From an uncultured Kangiella sp. (GTDB lineage Bacteria > Pseudomonadota > Gammaproteobacteria > Enterobacterales > Kangiellaceae): a stretch of 64,000 bases of DNA. Position numbers and translations under genes: made by a program. The stretch is from positions 248,001 to 312,000 of the forward strand of contig CANNCW010000001.1 in the NCBI GenBank assembly GCA_947503345.1. The letters are read 5' to 3'. Positions 56,601 to 64,000 of this stretch are shown piece by piece (within the stretch, counting starts at the first letter, position 1; every line of letters starts with the position of its first letter). The notes under the pieces were generated by a model. The model was given only the letters and a program-made list of their open reading frames with translations, was not told where the DNA came from and searched no databases.

Positions 56601-57475
56601 TTATATAAACCATTTTCATGAGCTAAATTAACCTTTAAGTTTACTTTAGCTTGTTCTGAAGCTTCATTTTGTAATTCAAGCCTACTCTTTTCTAATAGTC
56701 TATTCCTCTGTTTACCCCAAAATTTCACCGCTAAAGATTTGTACTCAGAAATTTGCTCATTTTTAAGGTGAACAGCTAAAAGCTCTAAATTAATTCCGGA
56801 AAAATCCACAAAATAATCTACCAACCCTTCATCCGTTAAAACAGCACCTTTCGTTTCAATTACTAAACGAGCTTTTTCGATATAGTCACCGGTGGAATCT
56901 AGTAGAAGCTGTTTCTTATCTTTTTGTTGCTTAAATATTACTTGTGAGAAATTTTGTTTCTTATCTTTATTAGCATTGAAATTGACACTCATATCCTTAA
57001 GTAAGATATATTGATGGTCAAAATTATTTATTTTGTTGGCAATTATTTTAATTGTTCGCTCTAGACTTGTTTCAGTAGTAGCAAATGTTTGCGAGTCAAT
57101 ACTAAAACCGATGCCTTGTATTTCAACTTCTTTAGTCGCTAAGCTTCCTAAATACAAAGTTTTCCAAATATCGACCTCTACTTTAGAATCCACGACTTTA
57201 ATAAATGCTGTGTCATCTGGGGATTTCCAAGTTAAGTCTCTTACCGAAACTTTTGGATGAAAATCAGACCAATCAACTTGCAAGCTTGCATAGTTAAACT
57301 CGCCACCAATGGAAGATTCTAGTTGACTAATAATAGTTTCTTTTTGCTTTAGCCAGTAAGGTAGCGATATTTTTATTACTGATAGGACTAGAACTAATAG
57401 GATAAAGACAATAGAAAGCAACCAAATGGTTTTGGTAATTAGCCGAGAGAAAAACTTGCCAACTTTACTGGTCAT
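53633..57475 (-). CDS. yhdP: AsmA-like phospholipid transport protein YhdP
   Basis: YhdP is an inner-membrane-anchored periplasmic bridge that moves phospholipids to the outer membrane together with TamB and YdbH. The 1280-residue protein has an N-terminal membrane helix (about 12-38), long repeating beta-groove segments of the AsmA/DUF3971 type, and a C-terminal AsmA region near FSLFSLQSIPRRLSLDF. After this is a charged Lys/Glu tail. Length is close to that of E. coli YhdP (1266). It starts three bases after rng. Confidence 0.93.
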   Translation of the reverse strand: MTSKVGKFFSRLITKTIWLLSIVFILLVLVLSVIKISLPYWLKQKETIISQLESSIGGEFNYASLQVDWSDFHPKVSVRDLTWKSPDDTAFIKVVDSKVEVDIWKTLYLGSLATKEVEIQGIGFSIDSQTFATTETSLERTIKIIANKINNFDHQYILLKDMSVNFNANKDKKQNFSQVIFKQQKDKKQLLLDSTGDYIEKARLVIETKGAVLTDEGLVDYFVDFSGINLELLAVHLKNEQISEYKSLAVKFWGKQRNRLLEKSRLELQNEASEQAKVNLKVNLAHENGLYKINSEQFVTSLKNDNQWVTHDSYIDLQSRRAGKNLEYQLNTGVVPVAFMKNISLLLSDEDIKAKLQGLDPKGVIDSSKLTFVINDNALIPKDGVASISNFSVEAFEGIPGIQLDKLDINGIDGNWSLEASLQSGHFDWRPNFKALIPIESLTLKASYNASQFKTINVDELLLSNSDSTIKARASLNFADDFSMAIYAEAEDVVIANLHSYWPRNGSFTPKTLQYLDTSLLGGKVPFAKLIWQGEVEQFPFKNKEGVFDIQAQVSKARFKFEEDWPVASNISGNASFENEKMTIVTHQGELLGAQVSNAKAILPDLKAPDEQLLINIDANTDVNSYKKIYQQSPLKGLLGDDLLELGFDKLVKVKLSLDMLLAKEVELKLDGLATFDGNNITGIPYGIELTNTKGELKFTHNGAIAENLNATYLGQPFAIDIKVDEFTEDGSTVQIDAIGKVNLSDVSNSILGFVPIQVDGTSEINTHYKLYDESTRSESLIIRSDLIDSTVKGPSWIAKDKGASAPLLVALQNVEDKVEIRSSYKDTLSAQLYFDANKSFNPRGLIKLGSVATQNIEVPQQGVAIEGYFDNVVLHEWLDTFSFPQSLQSETKASKVPSWIERINLTTPELEFAGQRFTKVRINDVKEKDSEELYRFNLFSEQARANISQKANGQKHLTIEHLDISLNKDARSKSNPVDIALDEYDNWLFECINCKVNSYHFGPITLASNYQNDVIKIEGQGTAGGFLNAGVTGTIDNKQTNIALDFNIERPQKLLEYWDIDGGVRDTKTSGNINLIWPGRVHDFELNQLDGEFNIKAGKGSIKDLSDRKARIFSLFSLQSIPRRLSLDFSDIFSDGFFYDEIIGNFNIAQGVLIAEKAEIKGTAADVSISGSVDLNNQTVEQQVIVTPKLGSSLPVLAGWAIEPTTGLIMLIVSKIFEPALNVVSQIEYKISGALDDPEVIEVSKKSKEVQVTEEQIEAQKKLEEQEEGTEMPEKEANL

Positions 57476-57478
57476 AAT

Positions 57479-58966
57479 TTAAATTAAAACCACATCATAC
57501 TGATCGTTTCCATACAAGGGTTCTGCCTGCAGGCGAATTGGTTTTCCAATCGCATCTTCCAATTCCGCTAAACTGTTGGCCTCTTCATCTAACATGCACT
57601 CAACAACTTCCTCGCTTGCTAAAACTAACAACTTCTGCAATTCATAAGCTTGCGACGAACGACTTATTTCTCGGAATATTTCATAACAAATGGTTACTGC
57701 TGTTTTTATAAAGCCACGGCCATTACACTGTTTGCAAGGTTCACACATTAAGTGCTCTAATGATTCGCGGGTTCTTTTCCGAGTCATCTCTACTAAGCCC
57801 AAGGCTGACAATTCAGTTACCTGTGTTCTAACATGATCACGAGCTAATGCCTTCTCCAAAGTCCTGACCACTTGCCTTTTATGCTCATGGTCTTGCATAT
57901 CGATGAAATCGACTATAACAATTCCACCAAGATTCCTTAGCCTTAATTGACGAGCTAAAGCTGTGGCCGCCTCCAGATTTGTTCTGAAGATAGTTTCTTC
58001 TAACGTTTTATGCCCAACAAAAGCACCGGTATTAACATCAATGGTTGTCATTGCTTCAGTTTGGTCAATAATTAAATAACCTCCTGACTTTAGCAAGACC
58101 TTTCTTTCCAAGGCTTTTTTAATTTCTTCCTCAATATTATATAAATCGAAAATAGGTCTTTCACCTTGATAAGGTTCAACTCTATCTAGAAGTGATGGCG
58201 TGAATTTTTTAACAAATTTATTTACTCGTAAGAATGCTGTTTCTTGATCTATTCGAACTCGCTCAATATCCTCAGCAAATAGATCACGCATAATTCGTAA
58301 TTCCAACGGCAAATCTTCATGTACAAGTGCCGGAGCTCTTAGCTTATTACTTTGCTCATTTATAATGGTCCATAGTTTTTGCAGAAATACACTGTCTCTT
58401 ATTAATTCTTGTTCGTTAGATTTTTCTGCTGCAGTTCTAACAATATAACCAAAGTCATTGCCTTGATTTATTAAAATATTTTTTAACCTTTCCCTTTCTT
58501 CTTCCTCCTCAATTCGCTGTGATACACCAATGTGACTAAGAGCCGGCATTAACACTAAAAACCTCGAAGGAATAGTTATTTGAGTTGTTAGCCTAGCTCC
58601 TTTAGAGCCGATAGGATCCTTTATGACTTGTACAGTAATTTCCTGCCCAACTTTCAATAAAGTGGAGATATCCGCTTGTTCAACGTTTCGCTCACTCTTT
58701 TGCTTAACCTGATCGCTGGAATCTGATTTAAAGTCATTGGCAGAGAGAATATCGGCAGCATGCAAAAAAGCAGCTCTTTGTTGCCCTATATCGACAAACG
58801 CCGCCTGCATACCCGGCATCACACGAGTCACGACACCTTTATAAATATTTCCCGCAATACCTCGACTAACTGCGCGCTCTAAATGCACCTCTTGCAACAC
58901 ACCGTTTTCCACAACTGCAACGCGTGTTTCTTGAGGGGTGACATTAATTAAAATTTCTTCGCGCAT
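57479..58966 (-). CDS. rng: Ribonuclease G
   Basis: RNase G matures the 5' end of 16S rRNA and decays some mRNAs. The 495-residue protein has the S1 domain (RGIAGNIYKGVVTRVMPGMQAAFVDIG), the catalytic DNase-I-like region with the Mg-binding aspartates in TTIDVNTGAFVG and VIVDFIDM, and the zinc-link pair CEPCKQCNGRG. No RNase E-type C-terminal scaffold is present. It follows maf by 39 nt in the conserved mre-maf-rng order. Confidence 0.96.
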   Translation of the reverse strand: MREEILINVTPQETRVAVVENGVLQEVHLERAVSRGIAGNIYKGVVTRVMPGMQAAFVDIGQQRAAFLHAADILSANDFKSDSSDQVKQKSERNVEQADISTLLKVGQEITVQVIKDPIGSKGARLTTQITIPSRFLVLMPALSHIGVSQRIEEEEERERLKNILINQGNDFGYIVRTAAEKSNEQELIRDSVFLQKLWTIINEQSNKLRAPALVHEDLPLELRIMRDLFAEDIERVRIDQETAFLRVNKFVKKFTPSLLDRVEPYQGERPIFDLYNIEEEIKKALERKVLLKSGGYLIIDQTEAMTTIDVNTGAFVGHKTLEETIFRTNLEAATALARQLRLRNLGGIVIVDFIDMQDHEHKRQVVRTLEKALARDHVRTQVTELSALGLVEMTRKRTRESLEHLMCEPCKQCNGRGFIKTAVTICYEIFREISRSSQAYELQKLLVLASEEVVECMLDEEANSLAELEDAIGKPIRLQAEPLYGNDQYDVVLI

Positions 58967-59005
58967 AATTCTATATTTGGGTTTTATTCAAGTGTAGCAA
59001 CTTAT

Positions 59006-59599
59006 TCACTGATTCAATAAATATTTAACGCCAATCTTATCTAGCATTTGGCGGGTTTCATTAAGTGGTAAGCCCATTACACCAGAGAAACTTCCATGTA
59101 ATAATTCTATAAAACTAGCAGCAACACCCTGAATAGCGTATGAACCAGCCTTATCCATAGGTTCACCAATCTTACAATAAGCTTCTATCAACTCCTCACT
59201 AATATCTTCAAACTTTACTTTATTAGCACTAGTTTTTTGTAATAACTTATCTTCTGTCATTAAAACAACGCTGGTTAAAACCTGATGTTCTTTTCCAGAT
59301 AATTGTTTCAAAGTATTTATAGCGTCTGATGAATCTTTCGGTTTACCTAATAATTGACCATCCAAAACCACTATTGTATCCGCGGCTAAAATTGGAGTCC
59401 GACTATCGGAAATATATTTTTGCGCGGATTGAGCTTTCCCTAAAGCTAATCGTTCTACATAATCAACAGCATTTTCATCAACCATTGGGGTCTCATCAAA
59501 ATCATTAATCACCTGCTCAAAAGCTACGCCTAGCTGTGTTAATAATTCTTTCCTTCTTGGTGAATTTGATGCCAAGAATATTTTTGAATATTCAGCCAT
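59006..59599 (-). CDS. maf: Maf/YhdE nucleotide pyrophosphatase
   Basis: Maf proteins hydrolyse dTTP, UTP or modified nucleotides; the YhdE type prefers dTTP/UTP. The 197-residue protein has the signature SNSPRRKELLTQLG near the N-terminus, DETP, and LAADTIVVLDGQLLGKP with the catalytic Asp. Its start shares a base with the mreD stop (TAATG). Context marks it as YhdE rather than YceF. Confidence 0.94.
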   Translation of the reverse strand: MAEYSKIFLASNSPRRKELLTQLGVAFEQVINDFDETPMVDENAVDYVERLALGKAQSAQKYISDSRTPILAADTIVVLDGQLLGKPKDSSDAINTLKQLSGKEHQVLTSVVLMTEDKLLQKTSANKVKFEDISEELIEAYCKIGEPMDKAGSYAIQGVAASFIELLHGSFSGVMGLPLNETRQMLDKIGVKYLLNQ

Positions 59600-60084
59600 T
59601 AAGCTCTCACCTTAAAGTAACTTGCAAGTTGTTTAAGGGTGATATAAAGCCAGGGCCAGAGCACCGCATTAGTTATAGTAGCTTGCCACGCAATGGAACT
59701 AATAGACTTTCCGGTTAACCTTCCTAGCCAAAAAGTTAGAGCAATAAATATTCCACTAATAAATGCCATTGTTAACGCTTGTTTCCATAATGGAAAAAGA
59801 CGAATTCTTTTATGCAAAAGCACAATAATGAAAGAGGTTACTGCCAAAGCAAACCCATGCAGTCCCATACTAGTATTAAGAAGTGCATCTAATAACAAAC
59901 CACAAATTAAAGCCCAGAGCATCCCTATGCGTTCAGGTAACTCTATCACCCAATAACTTAGCACTAGCATCAATAAAGTTGGACGCCAAACCTGCCAAGA
60001 ATCAGGAAGGGGAAATAGCTCCATAACCAAAGCAATCGCAATGGTTAGTAAGATAAACCAAGTACCGCGACTATTATTACTCAT
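59599..60084 (-). CDS. mreD: Rod shape-determining membrane protein MreD
   Basis: MreD is a five- to six-pass inner-membrane part of the Rod complex. The 161-residue protein is strongly hydrophobic, with PLPDSWQVWRPTLLMLVLSYW near the start typical of the family, then alternating helices. It overlaps the mreC stop by eight bases and the maf start by one. Primary sequence is weakly conserved; the context makes the call certain. Confidence 0.95.
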   Translation of the reverse strand: MSNNSRGTWFILLTIAIALVMELFPLPDSWQVWRPTLLMLVLSYWVIELPERIGMLWALICGLLLDALLNTSMGLHGFALAVTSFIIVLLHKRIRLFPLWKQALTMAFISGIFIALTFWLGRLTGKSISSIAWQATITNAVLWPWLYITLKQLASYFKVRA

Positions 60085-60934
60085 TGCTCATTTCCTCACT
60101 TCTCAAATTATCGGTCTGAGAGGTTTTATTCCATAATAATAAGACATGGTCTGCAGTATTAATATTTGCTGTTGGTTCGGCAATAACTTCTAAATAAGGT
60201 TGATCAGTTTTATTTACTACCGAAACAACTTTAGCAACCGGATAACCATCTGGAAATTTCTCACCCAATCCAGAACTTAGCAATAAATCACCTTGCTTAA
60301 TATCAATGGTGCTTGGCAGGTGCATTAAATTTAAGTTCAAGCCGTTTCCCCGAGCAATTGCTCGAATACCATTCCGATTATTCTTTACTGGAATAGCATG
60401 CTTAGGATCGTTAATTAGAATGATACGGCTCGAAATAAAACTAACATCTACAACTTGTCCCATTACTCCATCAGAATCTACAACCGCTTGTCCCTGATAG
60501 ACACCATCATTTGTTCCTTTATTTATCATGATTTCTTGAGCAAAGTCAGTAGTGTTTACTTGGATAATTTCAGCAATTAATCGACGACCACGCAATTTCC
60601 GAGAGGATTCAAGTAGGTTTCTTAATCTAGAGTTTTCAGACTCTAAACCAACAAGTCGTTGATTCTGAGCTTTCAAGATCATCAATTGATCTTTCAATAA
60701 TTGATTTTCATCTAGCAGTTCACCGCGGCTAACAATATTGTCGTCAGCCCAAGTACTAACTTCGCTAGGTAAGTTTGCCAAATAATATACAGGAGAGGCG
60801 ATAGTTGAAACGGTGCTACGAACTGAGTTTAGATATTGATAGCGATAATCTAAAACCATCAAACTTGCACAAAGCACCAATGTCAGAATTAACTGAGCAA
60901 TTAAAGACGGTCCACGAGTAAAAATAGTTTTAAT
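60077..60934 (-). CDS. mreC: Rod shape-determining protein MreC, apparently starting at AUU
   Basis: MreC links MreB to RodA-PBP2 across the periplasm. Its frame continues upstream of the nearest common start (TTG 60880), reading IKTIFTRGPSLIAQ, which aligns with E. coli MreC MKPIFSRGPSL so that an ATT codon (60934-60932) falls exactly on the Met. In-frame TGA codons lie just upstream. GGAG precedes this ATT by nine bases. Starting at TTG would delete half the membrane anchor. With ATT the protein has 285 residues: anchor, coiled coil (about 60-95) and the beta-barrel MreC domain. AUU starts are known, for example infC. Confidence 0.9.
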   Translation of the reverse strand: MKTIFTRGPSLIAQLILTLVLCASLMVLDYRYQYLNSVRSTVSTIASPVYYLANLPSEVSTWADDNIVSRGELLDENQLLKDQLMILKAQNQRLVGLESENSRLRNLLESSRKLRGRRLIAEIIQVNTTDFAQEIMINKGTNDGVYQGQAVVDSDGVMGQVVDVSFISSRIILINDPKHAIPVKNNRNGIRAIARGNGLNLNLMHLPSTIDIKQGDLLLSSGLGEKFPDGYPVAKVVSVVNKTDQPYLEVIAEPTANINTADHVLLLWNKTSQTDNLRSEEMSNE

Positions 60935-60970
60935 GGCTCATCACTCCACTTTTAATTTATACCATTTTAC

Positions 60971-60997
60971 AAAAAATCGGGCGTAAGAGCCCGATTT
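60971..60997 (-). terminator. Intrinsic terminator between mreB and mreC
   Basis: On the minus strand AAATCGGGC, a six-base loop and GCCCGATTT are followed by a run of T, six in all (60976-60971). It lies 16 nt past the mreB stop and 37 nt before the mreC start. This looks like a full terminator within the mreBCD operon, giving mostly monocistronic mreB mRNA. A TATAAA at about 60960-60955 downstream may allow independent mreCD transcription. Confidence 0.9.
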
Positions 60998-61012
60998 CAA
61001 ATTTAAGACTGT

Positions 61013-62083
<1,071 letters not shown>

Positions 62084-62189
62084 TTAATGTTAATTGCTTA
62101 CAAAAAAGCATCTTATGCTGGCTAAAACCGCCCCAAAAGGCTTGAATTTATTGACGAAAGCGCTTTTTATAACTTATCGCGCTACTCTA

Positions 62190-62217
62190 ACAATAGTCCA
62201 GCCTTCGAGCAAGTCAA
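62190..62217 (-). promoter_or_regulatory. Candidate mreB promoter
   Basis: TTGACT (62217-62212), a 16-bp spacer and TATTGT (62195-62190) give a leader of about 130 nt before mreB. The -35 is strong, the -10 moderate. The rest of the 293-base gap between mreB and prmC holds no credible gene; the plus-strand open frame at 62094-62411 overlaps the end of prmC and has no family signature. Confidence 0.55.
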
Positions 62218-62349
62218 AAACAGTGCCCAAGCCCATTATTTTCGTGCCTTTCAGAGATTATTCTTGTAGAGAGTTAATCCAGCTAACTAGTAGACAAAAG
62301 AATTGCCAACTAATTCCATTCATTGTGCAAATTGAGCTAGGAAACTTGG

Positions 62350-63225
62350 TTAAAATGAAAAAGCTGGAAGCTGAGCCAAGGTTACTCTATCTAATTGAGA
62401 CAAATCTTTGACCGTTCGAATATTTTGATAACCTAATTCGCTCAAAATAGCGTTAACTTTTTCTGCTTGCTCATAACCATGCTCAAACATTAAATAGCCA
62501 TTGGGTTTTAAAACATTCTTAGCTTGCTCGGCGATAGTGATGATATCGGCAAAACCATCCTCATCTGCAACTAAGGCGCTGTATGGCTCATAGGCTAAAT
62601 CGTCCAAATGGGGATCTTCAGCTGCGACATAGGGTGGATTAGAGACAATCAGATCCAACTCACCATACTGCCAGTTTTTCAGCCAAGAATTTTCTACAAG
62701 AGTCACATTAGTTAATCCATTTGCCTGACGGTTTTGCTGGGCAATCCTAAGTGCTTCTGCACTAAAATCCACTGCAAAAACAGTAGCTTGTGCTCTTTCT
62801 ATAGCAATTGACAAAGCTATAGCGCCAGTGCCAGTACCTAGATCTGCCACTTTAAAATCAGCCTTGAGTGGAATCTTATCCAATGCCATTTCCACTAAAA
62901 GTTCCGTCTCTGGTCTTGGAATTAAGGTATGTTCGGTGACTTTCAAGCTCAGTGACCAGAACTCTTGAAAACCAATAATATAAGCCAATGGTTCGCCTGA
63001 AACTCGCCTTTGCAGGAATTTTGCAAAACTAGCAAGCTCAGTCTCATTTAACTCATAATCTGACCAAGTTTTTAGCCAAGTACGATTTTTATTAAGAACT
63101 TCAGATAATAAAATCTCAGCTTCAATTTGCGCTTCTCGCTGCTCGCTTAAACCAATCGCCTCTTGTTGTAGCTTGGCAACGGCTTGTTGCAAAACCAAAT
63201 TCAACTGATTCTGTGTAAATTGCAT
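62350..63225 (-). CDS. prmC: Release-factor glutamine N5-methyltransferase PrmC
   Basis: PrmC methylates the Gln of the GGQ motif in RF1 and RF2. The 291-residue protein has an N-terminal helical domain, the SAM-binding VADLGTGTGAIALSIA near residue 118 and the NPPY catalytic motif (VSNPPYVA). It follows prfA by 11 nt, directly linking the enzyme with its substrate gene. Confidence 0.96.
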   Translation of the reverse strand: MQFTQNQLNLVLQQAVAKLQQEAIGLSEQREAQIEAEILLSEVLNKNRTWLKTWSDYELNETELASFAKFLQRRVSGEPLAYIIGFQEFWSLSLKVTEHTLIPRPETELLVEMALDKIPLKADFKVADLGTGTGAIALSIAIERAQATVFAVDFSAEALRIAQQNRQANGLTNVTLVENSWLKNWQYGELDLIVSNPPYVAAEDPHLDDLAYEPYSALVADEDGFADIITIAEQAKNVLKPNGYLMFEHGYEQAEKVNAILSELGYQNIRTVKDLSQLDRVTLAQLPAFSF

Positions 63226-63236
63226 GGAAGCGCTTG

Positions 63237-64000
63237 TTAGTGACTTGAATCAGCCAAAGCAGCTAATTGATCGGCCTGATTTTCAGCAACCAACGGCTCA
63301 ACAATCTGATCAATATCCCCTTCCATAATTTCATCTAGCTTATATAACGTTAGATTAATTCTATGGTCAGTCATACGGCCTTGCGGATAGTTGTAGGTAC
63401 GAATTCGATCGGAACGATCGCCCGTTCCGACAAGATTACGGCGCATTTCAGTTTGCTCAGCTTGTGCTTTGGCATCTTCTGCCGCTTGGATTCTTGCCTG
63501 TAACATGGCCATCGCTTTGGCTTTATTCTTATGCTGCGAGCGCTCATCCTGACATTCAACCACAACACCTGTTGGTAAGTGAGTTAAACGAATTGCCGAG
63601 TCAGTTTTATTAACGTGCTGACCACCTGCGCCCGAGGCTCGAAAAGTATCCACTCTTAAATCGGAAGGGTTAATTTCAATTGCATCTACCGCATCAGCTT
63701 CTGGCATAATAGCAACAGTACAAGCAGAAGTATGGATACGACCTTGTGACTCAGTTTCAGGAACACGCTGAACACGATGAGCTCCCGATTCAAACTTTAA
63801 TCGCGAATAGACCATATCGCCACTGATTCGCATAATGATTTCTTTATAACCGCCTTGATCGCTACGGTTTTCATTCATCACTTCAACTTGCCAACGCTTT
63901 TTTTCCGCGTATTTCGAATACATACGAAAAAGATCGCCCACAAAAATTGCCGCTTCATCACCACCAGTTCCAGCGCGAATTTCTAAGAAAGTATTTTTGT
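63237..64000 (-). CDS. prfA: Peptide chain release factor 1, N-terminus beyond the window
   Basis: RF1 ends translation at UAA and UAG. The frame is open to the right edge; the ATG at 63941 is internal, since upstream codons read [17 protein letters not shown], a conserved RF1 segment. The catalytic GGQ is in [10 protein letters not shown], followed by the conserved [11 protein letters not shown]. About the C-terminal 250 residues are present. The stop-recognition PxT region is expected just before the GGQ domain; I did not verify the exact tripeptide. Confidence 0.96.
   Translation of the reverse strand, partial: KNTFLEIRAGTGGDEAAIFVGDLFRMYSKYAEKKRWQVEVMNENRSDQGGYKEIIMRISGDMVYSRLKFESGAHRVQRVPETESQGRIHTSACTVAIMPEADAVDAIEINPSDLRVDTFRASGAGGQHVNKTDSAIRLTHLPTGVVVECQDERSQHKNKAKAMAMLQARIQAAEDAKAQAEQTEMRRNLVGTGDRSDRIRTYNYPQGRMTDHRINLTLYKLDEIMEGDIDQIVEPLVAENQADQLAALADSSH

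Noticed and set aside
60077-60880. mreC as a frameshifted or 5'-truncated gene starting at TTG 60880
   Set aside because: The frame continues cleanly upstream with residues matching the conserved MreC N-terminus up to the ATT codon, so no base is lost within it.
62094-62411. Plus-strand 105-codon open frame between mreB and prmC
   Set aside because: Overlaps the end of prmC and the predicted mreB promoter and leader, has no recognisable domain or ribosome-binding site.

Overview
The window is a compact, AT-rich bacterial chromosome segment (roughly 40% G+C by eye). Every recognisable gene is gammaproteobacterial in type: SspA/SspB, LpoA, DolP, ZapG/ZapE, the yrb-kds-lpt-rpoN-ptsN cluster, mreBCD-maf-rng-yhdP-tldD and an A-type RNase P RNA. 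Gene order resembles the shared ancestor of Pseudomonas, Vibrio and E. coli. A Kangiella-like lineage is my guess, not something the sequence proves. I saw no tRNA, rRNA, insertion sequence, prophage or CRISPR array.

Layout. (1) 1-12.8 kb, minus: the mra/dcw cell-wall and division operon mraZ-rsmH-ftsL-ftsI-murE-murF-mraY-murD-ftsW-murG-murC, with tightly overlapping genes, a readable sigma70 promoter and four 10-bp-phased MraZ boxes. (2) 12.9-15.7 kb: rnpB, three unknown genes (one a secreted protein made of six 12-residue repeats) and rsmI. (3) 15.9-19.6 kb, plus: lpoA-yraN-diaA-dolP and a small secreted protein. (4) 19.6-24.6 kb, minus: rplM-rpsI, petABC (cytochrome bc1) and sspAB. (5) 24.9-33 kb: an accessory mix (HU-like protein, DUF5946-like, DUF4328-like, diguanylate cyclase, hydrolase, aldehyde dehydrogenase, acetolactate-synthase-like enzyme) around zapE. 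(6) 33-36 kb, plus: zapG, a DegS-like protease, a MORN-type lipoprotein and an M23 peptidase. (7) 36-37.6 kb, minus: ibaG-murA. (8) 38-47.3 kb, plus: yrbG-kdsD-kdsC-lptC-lptA-lptB-rpoN-hpf-ptsN-rapZ-mgtE (Kdo/LPS export, sigma54, nitrogen PTS, Mg transport). (9) 47.3-52.8 kb: pmbA and tldD flanking a TonB-dependent receptor and darP. (10) 52.8-62 kb, minus: mreB-mreC-mreD-maf-rng-yhdP-nit1 leading into tldD. (11) 62.3-64 kb, minus: prfA (partial) and prmC.

The theme is envelope building: peptidoglycan precursors and septal synthesis (mur/fts, murA, LpoA), rod shape (MreBCD), LPS export (LptABC, KdsCD), outer-membrane upkeep (DolP, DegS-like, YhdP) and the regulators around them. Most of the window is ordinary core genome.

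What stands out is local. mreC appears to begin with a rare AUU codon directly after a strong terminator that separates it from mreB. A six-copy, nearly DNA-identical 36-bp repeat encodes an exported Gly/Val/Glu-rich protein of no family I know. The MraZ operator is readable at base level. Genes expected in syntenic slots (mla genes, npr) are absent while others are inserted. I found no convincing multi-gene system that is wholly new.
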